Positions 53,372 through 62,405 of a stretch of 64,000 nucleotides of DNA are shown here, piece after piece. Made by a program: the position numbers and the translations under genes. A model generated the notes under the pieces. It ran no database searches. It was not told the origin of the DNA and saw only the letters and a program-made list of their open reading frames with translations. Each line of letters starts with the position of its first letter. Within the stretch, counting starts at the first letter, position 1. Source of the DNA: Nitrincola tibetensis (GTDB taxonomy: Bacteria > Pseudomonadota > Gammaproteobacteria > Pseudomonadales > Balneatricaceae); contig NZ_QKRX01000011.1 of NCBI RefSeq assembly GCF_003284585.1, positions 1 to 64,000 on the forward strand, in the 5' to 3' direction.

Positions 53372-54415
53372 ATGAGCAATGGTAAAATCCGTGTCCCGAG
53401 TGGACAAAAGTTTCGTACAGAACAAGGCATTGCCGCCATCAAAGATGGTATCAAGCAATCTCACAATTCATCTTCAGAAACCTTTTCTCCGAAGCCATCG
53501 TGGCTGCGCGCAAAGATGCCCGGCGGTGCTCGCTTTGAAGCCGTTCGTCACAATGTGAAAGAGCATCGTTTGAGCACGGTATGCCAAGAATCCCACTGCC
53601 CGAATATCGGGGAATGCTGGAGCAACGGCACGGCTACAATCATGCTGATGGGATCCGTTTGCACACGCGCCTGCCGCTTTTGTGCTGTGGACACTGGCAA
53701 TCCAAAAGGTTGGTTAGATGTTGATGAACCGGAAAACACGGCTAAGTCCGTCGAGTTGATGGGTTTACGCTATATCGTGCTGACCTCTGTCGATCGTGAT
53801 GATCTTGCCGATAGTGGTGCTGCTCACTATGCCGCTTGCGTGTCCGCAATCAAAGCACGCACTCCGCAAGTGATCGTCGAAGCCTTAACGCCCGACTTTG
53901 ACGGCGTAGAAGAACACATCGAGCTTGTTGTTGATTCTGGGTTACAAGTTTTTGCACAGAACATTGAAACCGTTCGTCGCCTTACTCACCCAGTCCGCGA
54001 TAAGCGCGCAGGCTATGAAAAAACCTTGCGAGTTCTTGCACACGCCAAACAGTACCGTCCTGACATCATCACCAAAACCAGTATTATGGTGGGCTTAGGC
54101 GAGACCGACGAAGAGATTTTTGAAACCTTTGATGACTTACGTGCCGCAGGCGTCGACATTGTCACACTGGGTCAATATCTGCGACCCACCAAAAATCATC
54201 TGCCCGTTGAGCGTTATGTGACACCAGAGCAGTTCAATCACTATCGTGAAGTGGGATTGGCGAAAGGCTTTATGGAGGTCCCCTCAGGCCCCATGGTTCG
54301 CTCAAGCTACCGTGCTGATCGCGTGTTCGAAAAGAACAACCTTGGCTTGGCCGCGCCAGCAACGGTCCCGGTTAGTAATGCAATTAACCAAATTCCGCTG
54401 AAACAAATCAACTGA
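53372..54415 (+). CDS. lipA: Lipoyl synthase
   Basis: A 347-residue radical SAM enzyme. The auxiliary cluster motif is [12 protein letters not shown] (C-x4-C-x5-C), the SAM cluster motif CTRACRFC (C-x3-C-x2-C), followed by [20 protein letters not shown] with the conserved Ser (RSSY) that ligates the auxiliary cluster is at the C-terminus. It inserts two sulfurs into octanoyl groups on lipoyl domains. The usual partner lipB is not adjacent here. The protein has a slightly longer N-terminus than the family average. Confidence 0.93.
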   Translation: MSNGKIRVPSGQKFRTEQGIAAIKDGIKQSHNSSSETFSPKPSWLRAKMPGGARFEAVRHNVKEHRLSTVCQESHCPNIGECWSNGTATIMLMGSVCTRACRFCAVDTGNPKGWLDVDEPENTAKSVELMGLRYIVLTSVDRDDLADSGAAHYAACVSAIKARTPQVIVEALTPDFDGVEEHIELVVDSGLQVFAQNIETVRRLTHPVRDKRAGYEKTLRVLAHAKQYRPDIITKTSIMVGLGETDEEIFETFDDLRAAGVDIVTLGQYLRPTKNHLPVERYVTPEQFNHYREVGLAKGFMEVPSGPMVRSSYRADRVFEKNNLGLAAPATVPVSNAINQIPLKQIN

Positions 54416-54424
54416 TACAGGTTC

Positions 54425-54452
54425 TAGACAGAGCTTTTAATGGCTCTGTCTA
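54425..54452 (+). terminator. Hairpin after lipA
   Basis: TAGACAGAGC (54425-54434) pairs with GCTCTGTCTA (54443-54452) over TTTTAATG, 9 bases after the lipA stop. It is followed by TATCTC rather than a T-run. The 3' arm reaches the end of the vgrG remnant. Confidence 0.6.
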
Positions 54453-54930
54453 TATCTCGGTCCAAGGCGGCATCTGCTCAGCCTTGTAAACTCGCCCTGT
54501 AATGATCGGACAATCCGGGTTGCCGTCGTAGAAGTCGACAATGACCTCCTGGCATATGCGTGGGATGTAAATCGAGCCCCAGTTTCTACCTGCTCATTGG
54601 TGGCTAACGCGACCCAGCAGGACCTATTTTCGTTTTTTTGACCGTAGAGGTCCCAAGGAAACTGGATTTTGACACGGCCGTATTCATCGGTGTAGATCTC
54701 TTCGCCCTCAGGGCCGACCACCTTGTCATGTTGTGGAGCGAGCATTTTGGGCCAGCCTGTTTTGAGCGGTGGACGTTAGACACGCGAAGCATGCACGCAG
54801 ACAAATTCGTTTTCGTAGCCGCGGCTTTCTTCATCACGGCTGGTGCGACCAGGCAAAAATGGCATCTTCACCGAGAGGTGTGTCGATGGCGAGTAAGCGG
54901 AACTTTTGTGAATGCATCAATGTAATCTAG
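54450..54930 (-). pseudogene. vgrG (type VI secretion spike) fragment with frameshifts
   Basis: Minus-strand pieces in different frames give FRLLAIDTPLGEDA, then PGRTSRDEESRGYENEFVCV, a stop, PPLKTGWPK and [20 protein letters not shown] followed by FPWD. Then, after another frameshift, [40 protein letters not shown] to a TAG at 54450-54452. These are the consecutive core blocks of VgrG spike proteins ([11 protein letters not shown]-x-Q-F; G-x-x-Y-I-P-R-x-G-Q-E-V-I-V). At least three lesions and missing ends make it a dead remnant. No other type VI genes are in the window. Confidence 0.8.
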
Positions 54931-55205
54931 CGTTTAGCAGGACTAATGCTCATGGAAAAAGGAAGCTGAAAGCGTTTAAGCTCAGCACAGAGGGGGGGGT
55001 GATTCATCCATGAAGCAGCGGCTACTTCCTTGATGTAGAGAGGGCATTTAAATAATTAATGGACAGGTAGGTCAACGGTAAGTGAGCGATTTTTCGGAAT
55101 TTTATAATCGTTATCGGGCAAATTTGTGTTTTAATCTCACTCAATAGAGTGCGCCATGTAGCGGTTGTTTCGATTAAAGCTCTCTTTAATTATTAATTAA
55201 TTTAT

Positions 55206-56468
55206 ATGGATACAAAAGTGACACAGAGTGCGTTTGTTACAGCCGTTGTTGTAGGTGGTGGCCCGGCTGGACTTATGGCAGCGGAGACGCTGGCCACTCA
55301 AGGCCTTAAAGTGAGCCTCTATGAGGCGATGCCAACGGTTGGGCGAAAATTTCTAATGGCAGGTCGTGGTGGCCTCAATATCACCCACTCCGAACCCTTT
55401 GAACAATTTTGCAAACGCTATGCAGAAGCACAACCCAATCTGCAAACCGCTTTAAATGAGTTTACACCAATTGATTTGGTTAATTGGTGCCATGAACTGG
55501 GTATAGAAACCTTTATCGGCTCGTCTGGACGGGTGTTTCCAAAAGAGATGAAAGCAGCCCCTCTTCTGCGAAGATGGATACAACGTCTAAAGCATCAAGG
55601 GGTGGAGTTTCACACTCGTCATAGCTGGGTAGGATGGGATGAAACAAAGCATATTCTTAGCTTCGAGACCCCAAATGGCACTCAACATATCTCTGCAAAA
55701 ATAGTCATTCTGGCGACTGGGGGTGGGAGTTGGCGCAAGCTGGGTTCAGATGGCCAGTGGACTGAGCTACTAAAAGATAAACAGGTTCAAATCGCCCCCT
55801 TTAAACCCACCAACTGCGGATTTGAATGTGACTGGAGTTCCATTCTTCAAGGCCGCCACTCTGGCGCTCCACTCAAGGGGGTGACTCTGACATTTGAAGA
55901 TAACAAGGGTATTAGGTGGCAACGTAAAGGTGAACTGCTTATTGCTAAATATGGACTTGAGGGCAGCTTAATTTATGCGGCCTCCTCCCTTCTGCGCGAA
56001 AAAATACTTACTGACGGAATCGCCGATCTTTTCTTAGATCTCATGCCAGACCGCCCATTTGAGGATCTATTAAAGGACATGAGTAAACCACATGGCTCAC
56101 GATCCATCAATAATCATCTCAAGCGCTTAGGACTGAAGCCTGTCTTTATCGATCTGCTGAGAGACCGTTTAAGTGCTGATGCCATGCGAGATCCGCAAAA
56201 AGTCACAGTTTGCCTAAAACATTACCCAATTCAGCTAACAACCCCTCGCCCTATAGATGAAGCCATCAGCACAGCAGGTGGTGTCAAACTTTCAGAAATG
56301 AATAATGATTTCATGCTATCCAGTCACCCTGGCTTTTTTTGTGCAGGTGAAATGCTCGACTGGGAAGCTCCAACAGGGGGGTACTTATTAACCGCTTGTT
56401 TTGCAACGGGACAACATGCGGGACGCGCTGCATTGAATTGGATTCGGACACAAGAGCCATCAATATAA
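55206..56468 (+). CDS. NAD(P)/FAD-dependent oxidoreductase, HI0933/YhiN-like (TIGR03862 type)
   Basis: A 420-residue flavoprotein. The dinucleotide-binding motif is VVVGGGPAGLMAAETLA near the N-terminus; family blocks are VGRKFLMAGRGGLNITHSEP, SSGRVFPKEMKAAPLLRRWI, ILATGGGSWRKLGSDGQW and the C-terminal FFCAGEMLDWEAPTGGYLLT followed by ACFATGQHAG. The HI0933-like family has no agreed substrate. The 275 bases upstream hold nothing recognisable except a run of eight Gs near 54994. It stands alone before ppiB. Confidence 0.87.
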   Translation: MDTKVTQSAFVTAVVVGGGPAGLMAAETLATQGLKVSLYEAMPTVGRKFLMAGRGGLNITHSEPFEQFCKRYAEAQPNLQTALNEFTPIDLVNWCHELGIETFIGSSGRVFPKEMKAAPLLRRWIQRLKHQGVEFHTRHSWVGWDETKHILSFETPNGTQHISAKIVILATGGGSWRKLGSDGQWTELLKDKQVQIAPFKPTNCGFECDWSSILQGRHSGAPLKGVTLTFEDNKGIRWQRKGELLIAKYGLEGSLIYAASSLLREKILTDGIADLFLDLMPDRPFEDLLKDMSKPHGSRSINNHLKRLGLKPVFIDLLRDRLSADAMRDPQKVTVCLKHYPIQLTTPRPIDEAISTAGGVKLSEMNNDFMLSSHPGFFCAGEMLDWEAPTGGYLLTACFATGQHAGRAALNWIRTQEPSI

Positions 56469-56528
56469 TGCACATATCCACGACTTAGGTATAATTATAG
56501 ATTCTAATAACCCATCAGGAATACGAAC

Positions 56529-57029
56529 ATGATCTTACTGCATACAAACCATGGCGATATCACCATTGAGCTGAACCACGAAAAAGCGCCAAAAACGGCA
56601 GCAAATTTTGAGCAGTATGTTAAAGAAGGCTTTTATGATGGCGTCATTTTTCACCGCGTCATTGAAGGTTTTATGATTCAAGGTGGTGGCTTTGAACCTG
56701 GCATGATTTCTAAAAAAACGCGCGAAACTATCGAAAACGAAGCCGATAATGGTTTATCCAATAAAACTGGCACCTTAGCAATGGCGCGCACCATGGATCC
56801 TCATTCTGCATCAGCTCAGTTTTTTATTAACGTTTCTGATAATACTTTCTTAGATCACAGCGCTAAAACAATGGAAGGCTGGGGTTATGCGGTATTTGGC
56901 AAGGTGGTTGATGGTATGGATGTTGTCAATAAAATCAAGAAAGTCAAAACTGCCTCTAAAGCGGGCCACCAAGATGTACCTACAGAAGATGTCATCATTA
57001 CTAAAGCGGTTGTGATTGAAAAGTCTTAA
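56529..57029 (+). CDS. ppiB: Peptidyl-prolyl cis-trans isomerase B (cyclophilin)
   Basis: A 166-residue cytosolic cyclophilin without signal peptide. Signature blocks: [20 protein letters not shown] with the catalytic Arg, [17 protein letters not shown] and the W in [20 protein letters not shown]. It speeds proline isomerisation in protein folding. The last base of its TAA is the first of the lpxH ATG, so ppiB-lpxH form a coupled pair. Confidence 0.93.
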   Translation: MILLHTNHGDITIELNHEKAPKTAANFEQYVKEGFYDGVIFHRVIEGFMIQGGGFEPGMISKKTRETIENEADNGLSNKTGTLAMARTMDPHSASAQFFINVSDNTFLDHSAKTMEGWGYAVFGKVVDGMDVVNKIKKVKTASKAGHQDVPTEDVIITKAVVIEKS

Positions 57030-57775
57030 TGCCAAAGAAACAGCTTTTTATATCAGATCTGCATTTGCAACCTGAGCGCCCCGACATTTTTGAGGCGCTG
57101 TTATGGTTTCTTGACAACATAGCTCAAGGTGCGGCTGAGTTGTATTTGCTAGGCGATATTTTTGAATATTGGATCGGTGATGACGCCCCCCTTCCGGGGG
57201 CTGAAAGATTGATTTCTGCGCTTCAAACTCTACAACGGCATCAAGATTTAGCTATTTTTTTCCAACATGGAAATAGAGATTTCTTAGTGAAAACGCAGTG
57301 GTTAGACCAAGCGAATATCACATTATTGCCTGAGTCATATCCCCTTCAGCTTGTAAATGGCCAAACGGCTGTACTCATGCATGGTGACCAACTGTGTACT
57401 GAGGACACAGAGTATCAAAACTTCCGGTCAATGGTTCGAAACCCAGCTTGGCAACATCAATTTTTAAGTAAACCTTTGCAAGAGCGCATTGCAATTGCAA
57501 AATCACTTAGAGCTGAAAGCCAAGCAAGAGGCGCTGAAAAGTCTTACTCAATCATGGATGTTAGTCCGGACGCCGTGAAACAAACGCTACTTTGTGCTAA
57601 GGTTGATCATCTAATTCATGGTCACACCCATAGACCCGCGCATCATCAAAACCAAGTAAAAAAAGGTCAAGGTGAGCGCTGGGTACTGGGAGACTGGGAT
57701 CAAGCCGGATGGTATTTAGAAGTGGATGAGCACGAATTGCAACTCATCCGTTTTGAATTTCCGGCATCGATTTGA
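57029..57775 (+). CDS. lpxH: UDP-2,3-diacylglucosamine diphosphatase
   Basis: A 248-residue metallophosphoesterase. Metal-binding motifs: FISDLHLQPERP, LGDIFEYWIGDD, HGNRDFLV, LMHGDQLCTED and HGHTHRPAHH. This is the LpxH pattern; the enzyme makes lipid X in lipid A synthesis at the inner membrane. Coupled to ppiB. It ends one base before the miaE stop on the other strand, with no terminator between. Confidence 0.93.
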   Translation: MPKKQLFISDLHLQPERPDIFEALLWFLDNIAQGAAELYLLGDIFEYWIGDDAPLPGAERLISALQTLQRHQDLAIFFQHGNRDFLVKTQWLDQANITLLPESYPLQLVNGQTAVLMHGDQLCTEDTEYQNFRSMVRNPAWQHQFLSKPLQERIAIAKSLRAESQARGAEKSYSIMDVSPDAVKQTLLCAKVDHLIHGHTHRPAHHQNQVKKGQGERWVLGDWDQAGWYLEVDEHELQLIRFEFPASI

Positions 57776-57776
57776 G

Positions 57777-58409
57777 TTAAGCGGCGTCCTGACGAATAAG
57801 TGGTCCGCTATGAAAGCGGAATTCTTCGTCAGGCGTCTCGATTAATTCTTTTTCAGCTTGTGCAAAAAAAGCCACTCGCTCATCAATCGGTTGACCTGCA
57901 TAGCTTTCTGCCAAAAATAGATAGTCTTGATAATGACGCGCTTCAGATTTGAGCAAAGACCGATAAAACTTTGCCAAAGGCTGATCTAAATAAGGTGCCA
58001 ATTTAGCGAACCGCTCGCATGACCTTGCTTCAATGAAAGCGCCAATAATCAGCACATCAATTAAGCGCCCAGGCTCCGAGGTTCTAACATGTTGTCTCAA
58101 GCCTGCTGCATAACGAGCCGGAGTCATGTGACCGTATTCAAACCCCCGCTCATGCATGATAGCCAATACTTGTTCGAAGTGAATTAATTCTTCACGAGCA
58201 AGACGTGACATTTTGTTGAGCAAATCAGGGCGATCAACATAACGAAACATTAGCGTCATGGCTGTTGAAGCGGCTTTTTTCTCGCAATGTGCATGATCGG
58301 TTAAAAGCAAGGCTAGATTTTCCGGCTTTGCGGCCTCTTCAATCCAAGCATCGGGAGTTTCACAAGATAAAAACTGATTAATTTCGTCTAAAGCGGATTT
58401 CATTGTCAT
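57777..58409 (-). CDS. miaE: tRNA-(ms2io6A37) hydroxylase MiaE
   Basis: A 210-residue carboxylate-bridged di-iron protein. Iron-ligand blocks: HAHCEKKAAS, REELIHFEQVLAIM, EARSCERFA and KSEARHYQDY. MiaE hydroxylates the isopentenyl side chain of A37 in certain tRNAs using O2. The ATG at 58409 is preceded by GGAGAAAGG seven bases away, which lies in the 3' arm of the tct terminator hairpin; an ATG six codons upstream would be inside the hairpin. It is downstream of tctA on the same strand but separated by that hairpin. Confidence 0.92.
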   Translation of the reverse strand: MTMKSALDEINQFLSCETPDAWIEEAAKPENLALLLTDHAHCEKKAASTAMTLMFRYVDRPDLLNKMSRLAREELIHFEQVLAIMHERGFEYGHMTPARYAAGLRQHVRTSEPGRLIDVLIIGAFIEARSCERFAKLAPYLDQPLAKFYRSLLKSEARHYQDYLFLAESYAGQPIDERVAFFAQAEKELIETPDEEFRFHSGPLIRQDAA

Positions 58410-58458
58410 AAAAAAACCTTTCTCCATATGGCGTTATTATAACGCCAAGAGAAAGGTT
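58410..58458 (-). terminator. Intrinsic terminator of the tct operon, overlapping the miaE start signals
   Basis: Read on the minus strand: AACCTTTCTC (58458-58449) pairs with GAGAAAGGTT (58424-58415). Inside, TGGCGTTAT (58447-58439) pairs with ATAACGCCA (58437-58429). Seven Ts follow directly (58416-58410), then the miaE ATG. It has all intrinsic-terminator features. The 3' arm contains the miaE Shine-Dalgarno sequence, and TATAAT occurs in the inner stem-loop (58441-58436), placed to start a miaE transcript that lacks the 5' arm. Confidence 0.8.
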
Positions 58459-58478
58459 CTTCTATTGAGTTAGATCAG

Positions 58479-59969
58479 TTATGCAGAGCGAGCGCGTTTA
58501 ATTGCTGACTTAATCAAAGGTGCTGTTAATGAAAACAGCGCAATGGCAAGTAAGGAAAGTGATATAGGCTTATCAATAAAAATTGACCACTCACCACCTG
58601 AAATTTGCAAGGCACGACGCATCGACTCCTCCATCAAGGCTCCCAAAATCAAGCCTAAAATCAATGGAGCTGCCGGAAAACCATAGAGTCTCATGACCAA
58701 GCCAACCAAGCCAAACAGCAGCAGCATTAACAGGTCGAAGGTACTAAAGCTAATACCATAAACACCTATCATACAGAAGATCAGAATCAAGGCTAAGAGC
58801 AAGGGTCTTGGCGCATCCAGTATACGAGCAATGTAAGGAATCAATGGCAGGTTTAGCACCAGCAGGAAGATATTACCAATATACATACTGGCAATAACCC
58901 CCCAGAATACATCTGGACGCTGCTCAAGCATCATTGGACCCGGCGTTACGCCCATGACTAGTAAAGCGCCTAGAAGAACAGCTGTTGTTCCTGAACCGGG
59001 CACACCTAGCGTCAATAAAGGTACGAATGAACCACCACACGCTGCATTGTTTGCTGCTTCTGGGGCTGCAACACCTTTAATATTACCTTTACCAAAGGTA
59101 TCACCGTCTTTTGCCAGACGCTTCTCCATGCTGTAGCCAAGAAAAGAGCCTATGGTTGCACCCGCTCCAGGTAGAACACCTGTGAAAAATCCTAAAATAG
59201 AACTACGGCCGATCGGGGCTGCAATTTCTTTAACTTCATTTTTAGATAGCTTTAAAGAACCGATCACATTTCGCTCTTGCGGTTTATTGGAGGCCTTCAG
59301 AAGCATATAAAACACCTCTGCAAGCGCAAAAATACCCAATGCCACCACTAGAAAATCGATACCTTCAAGCATGTTCAGGCTATCAAATGTGTAACGTTCG
59401 GTGCCCGTTTGTAAGTCAATTCCCATGATAGAAATCATGACGCCAATAACTGCTGCAATTAATCCTTTCACCAATGACTTGTCAGAAAGGCTCACAACTG
59501 CAGTTAACCCCAACGCCATCAAGGCAAAGTACTCAGCAGGACCAAAGCTAACAGCTACTTTTGATAATAATGGGGCAATTAACATTAAACCAACAACAGA
59601 TATTGTCCCACCAACAAAAGATGCATATGCGGCAATTGCCAGCGCTTTTCCTGCTAAGCCCTGTTTTGCCATAGGGTAACCGTCAAATGATGTCGCAACG
59701 GTACCCGCAACCCCAGGAGCATTTAATAGGATAGATGATGTCGAACCGCCAAAGATTGCGCCATAGTACACACCCGACATTAATATGAGACCACTTGCAG
59801 GCGACATATTAAACGTAATCGGGATCATCAAAGCCAACGCACTGATGGGCCCTAAACCGGGCAACATACCTATAAGTGTTCCAGCAAAAACGCCAATGAA
59901 CACATACATTAAATTCATTGGATCTAGCGCAATGCTAAACCCATAGATAAGATCGTTAAGTGATTCCAT
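58479..59969 (-). CDS. tctA: Tripartite tricarboxylate transporter, large permease TctA
   Basis: A 496-residue inner-membrane protein with about 12 hydrophobic segments. TctA signatures: GVFAGTLIGMLPGLGPISAL, GVYYGAIFGGSTSSILLNAP and FFTGVLPGAGATIGSFLGYS (two G-x-x-G-x-x-P loops), and GVPGSGTTAVLLGALLVMGV. It forms the channel of the TctABC importer, driven by an ion gradient and fed by TctC. Last gene of the tctC-tctB-tctA operon; the terminator follows 20 bases later. Confidence 0.93.
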   Translation of the reverse strand: MESLNDLIYGFSIALDPMNLMYVFIGVFAGTLIGMLPGLGPISALALMIPITFNMSPASGLILMSGVYYGAIFGGSTSSILLNAPGVAGTVATSFDGYPMAKQGLAGKALAIAAYASFVGGTISVVGLMLIAPLLSKVAVSFGPAEYFALMALGLTAVVSLSDKSLVKGLIAAVIGVMISIMGIDLQTGTERYTFDSLNMLEGIDFLVVALGIFALAEVFYMLLKASNKPQERNVIGSLKLSKNEVKEIAAPIGRSSILGFFTGVLPGAGATIGSFLGYSMEKRLAKDGDTFGKGNIKGVAAPEAANNAACGGSFVPLLTLGVPGSGTTAVLLGALLVMGVTPGPMMLEQRPDVFWGVIASMYIGNIFLLVLNLPLIPYIARILDAPRPLLLALILIFCMIGVYGISFSTFDLLMLLLFGLVGLVMRLYGFPAAPLILGLILGALMEESMRRALQISGGEWSIFIDKPISLSLLAIALFSLTAPLIKSAIKRARSA

Positions 59970-60015
59970 GATGAAAGATGTCCACCTGAATTAAAGTCAT
60001 ACAACAGGCATTGGC

Positions 60016-60492
60016 TTACAGTGGTAAAATACCCTGTGGCAAATGAATACCCATCACCTTGTTTAACAGAAGATATAAAGAAAGTACGATGGTCACCATA
60101 GTGCCTAGGTTAACGAAATGCTTACGATACCCATACCAATAGGCGAGACCAAATCCCAGAAGAATGGATGAAAGTAAGAAACCTAAGGGTTCAATTGAGA
60201 AAGCATAAATAACAATAGCTAATCCAGTGACTGCAACCTGTACAGCGGGTCTCTTAGAAAAACTGAGTACCTGTGCAGGCTCTTCTTCTTTTTCCGCCGA
60301 CACAGCTGACTTTTCGAAGAACAAAAAAATGGACAGCAGCATCAACGTCCATCCCAGTATCTTTGGAAATGCATCTGAATCAACTGGCCTTGGTATTGGA
60401 AAAGTCGGTATCTGAAAAGCCATCCATAAATAGCCAATCGACATTAAAAAGATGAGAATCGCAATAATGCGGTTTGGATTTAATTGAGTCAT
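60016..60492 (-). CDS. tctB: Tripartite tricarboxylate transporter, small permease TctB
   Basis: A 158-residue protein with four hydrophobic segments (RIIAILIFLMSIGYLWMAFQ; LGWTLMLLSIFLFF; VAVTGLAIVIYAFSIEPLGF; LGTMVTIVLSLYLLLNKVMG), the TctB layout with the typical D-x-F-P-K motif (DSDAFPKILG) after the first one. The ATG at 60492 is preceded by GGGTG; an alternative ATG lies eight codons upstream. It sits between tctC and tctA with short gaps. Confidence 0.9.
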   Translation of the reverse strand: MTQLNPNRIIAILIFLMSIGYLWMAFQIPTFPIPRPVDSDAFPKILGWTLMLLSIFLFFEKSAVSAEKEEEPAQVLSFSKRPAVQVAVTGLAIVIYAFSIEPLGFLLSSILLGFGLAYWYGYRKHFVNLGTMVTIVLSLYLLLNKVMGIHLPQGILPL

Positions 60493-60560
60493 AAAATCAC
60501 CCGAGCATAAAGACATAACCGATACAGGTCACCCTGTATCGGTATTGATGAGTTATCGAA

Positions 60561-61565
60561 CTACTGACGCAAAAGACCTAACTCACCTAGAACAGCACTG
60601 AACTGCTCTAACTGCTCATCAAGGAAAACACCAAACTCTTCACTGTTTTGATAAGCATCCAACCAACCTAAACGAGTTGTTGCTTCAGTCCAAGAGTCAG
60701 TCTCCATCATTTTGGCGAACAGGTCTTGATAGTAAGTTACAGCTTCTGGAGACATATCTTTAGGGCCCATGACCCCTCTCCATATGTCAAAGGTGTAATC
60801 AACGCCTTGTTCTTGAAATGTAGGAACCGAGGACAACGCACCTTGAATACGCTCAGGCGAAGACACAGCCAAAGCTCGCAACTGAGTACCTTCTAGTTGA
60901 CCGAGCGACTCACCAGCACCAGTAATTACGGCTTCGACATGTCCACCTAGCAGGTTAGTCATAGCTTCACCACCACCGGAAAAAGCAATGTAGTTAACCT
61001 CGCTTGCTTTCAGACCAGCAACAGAAGCTGCACCAGCAATGGCAATATGATCCATAGAACCTGCTGCAGAACCGCCACCTACGCTCAACCGAGAGTTACT
61101 TTTAATTGCATCAAACAGATCAGTCACTGTTTGATATGGAGAGTCTGCACGCACTAAAACAATTGAGTAGTCAGTGATTAAGCGCGCAATGGGTGTAAAA
61201 TCTTTGTGATTGAAACGAGATGTTCCAGATAAAGGAACAAGTATGATTGGCGGACTTGTTGCAAACAGCTTGTGATCATTTTTACTGTCACGAGCAACTT
61301 GCGCCCAAGCAATTGCACCACCGCCTCCAGGAACGTTAATGGCTGCGAAATTTTGATCTGAAAGCCCTTCAGCACGGATCACATTAGCTGTTGTACGAAC
61401 TAAAGTATCCCAGCCACCGCCCGGATTTGCTGGCGCAATGTACTCAACCGCCTTTGTCGGCTTCCAGTCACTTGCAGAAACCGTAGCAGAAAAACCAACC
61501 GCAAGACCTAAGGACACACCAACAGCCATCAGGGTTTTCATCGGACGCTTTAACATAGCATTCAT
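60561..61565 (-). CDS. tctC: Tripartite tricarboxylate transporter, periplasmic binding protein TctC
   Basis: A 334-residue exported protein (signal MKTLMAVGVSLGLAVGFSAT, cut near VSA|SDW). The Bug-family loops are visible: YIAPANPGGGWDTLVRTTAN, NVPGGGGAIAW, SVGGGSAAGSMDHIAIAG and the GGHVEAVITGAGE block. It captures a tricarboxylate or related acid and passes it to TctAB. GGAG lies 8 bases before the ATG. First gene of the operon; repeats upstream are likely bound by the adjacent response regulator. Confidence 0.92.
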   Translation of the reverse strand: MNAMLKRPMKTLMAVGVSLGLAVGFSATVSASDWKPTKAVEYIAPANPGGGWDTLVRTTANVIRAEGLSDQNFAAINVPGGGGAIAWAQVARDSKNDHKLFATSPPIILVPLSGTSRFNHKDFTPIARLITDYSIVLVRADSPYQTVTDLFDAIKSNSRLSVGGGSAAGSMDHIAIAGAASVAGLKASEVNYIAFSGGGEAMTNLLGGHVEAVITGAGESLGQLEGTQLRALAVSSPERIQGALSSVPTFQEQGVDYTFDIWRGVMGPKDMSPEAVTYYQDLFAKMMETDSWTEATTRLGWLDAYQNSEEFGVFLDEQLEQFSAVLGELGLLRQ

Positions 61566-61663
61566 GTAGAATCTCCAAACTATTTCTTATCATTATTTAA
61601 CACATAAAAGTTAATTTAGTCGGAGATTTCTATTTCAACAACCTTCTGATCATAAATATAAAT

Positions 61664-61699
61664 ATGTTCATTAGTGTCATTTTGTTCATTTTGTTCACG
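61664..61699. promoter_or_regulatory. TGTTCA direct repeats upstream of tctC
   Basis: TGTTCA occurs at 61665-61670, 61683-61688 and 61692-61697, with TTTTGTTCAT repeated around the last two. The sites lie about 100 bases before the tctC start and just after the stop of the response-regulator gene. A CitB-type regulator would be expected to bind such a place. Inferred from position and repetition only. Confidence 0.4.
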
Positions 61700-61703
61700 A
61701 ACA

Positions 61704-62405
61704 CTAAAGCAGGCGGTAACGGCGCTCGGGACGACCCACCTCGCCATAATCAAGCTCAGCCACCACCTTTCCATCCGTCACCAAGTATTCTAAATATCGG
61801 CGCGCAGTTGATCGACTCACCCCTGTCTGACTCGATAAACCTGTCGCTGTTTGAGCCTGAGTAGATTCTTGCAATGCCTTAAAGACTTTTTCTAACGTCA
61901 AACGGTCTATTCCCTTAGGCAGTTTATCCTGTGGATCCAATGTTGCGTCGGGTCGAATTTTTCGATTTAATTGACGATCTAACTCATCTTGACTTAGTTC
62001 AGTCTTATCTTTGAGCAGCACTCGCTCCTGCCGGAAGCGTGACAGCATCTGCTGCATTCGGGCTTGCTCGATCGGCTTGATCAAATAATCAAACACCCCA
62101 CCCTTCAATGCCTCCTGAATGGTTTCGACCTCTTTCGCGGCTGTAATCATGACAATATCGATCAAACGATACTCTTTGCGCATTTCCCATAACAGCTCTA
62201 AGCCTAGCACATCAGGAATATAAGCATCCAAAAGTACGAGATCGACTTGATCGGAATGATCCTTTAGGAATTCAAGTGCATCCTTTCCTAAATAACAGGT
62301 TTTAATCACTTCAAAGTCAGGGGCCTGCTCAATAAAGTGTCGGTTAATTTCGGCAACCCTGAAATCATCTTCAATGATGAGTACCTTATAAGAACGATCA
62401 GTCAT
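61704..62405 (-). CDS. CitB/DcuR-family response regulator
   Basis: A 233-residue regulator. Receiver domain 1-125: acidic pocket EDD (IIEDDFRVAEINRHFIE), phospho-acceptor Asp in LVLLDAYIPDVLGLELLWEM, Thr in ITAA and Lys in YLIKPIEQARM. The C-terminal HTH (ATGLSSQTGVSRSTARRYLE) and YGEVGRPERRYRL ending are typical of CitB/DcuR/DctR proteins that control C4-dicarboxylate or citrate transport. The start overlaps the kinase stop (ATGA). It very probably activates the tctCBA genes directly downstream. Confidence 0.92.
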   Translation of the reverse strand: MTDRSYKVLIIEDDFRVAEINRHFIEQAPDFEVIKTCYLGKDALEFLKDHSDQVDLVLLDAYIPDVLGLELLWEMRKEYRLIDIVMITAAKEVETIQEALKGGVFDYLIKPIEQARMQQMLSRFRQERVLLKDKTELSQDELDRQLNRKIRPDATLDPQDKLPKGIDRLTLEKVFKALQESTQAQTATGLSSQTGVSRSTARRYLEYLVTDGKVVAELDYGEVGRPERRYRLL

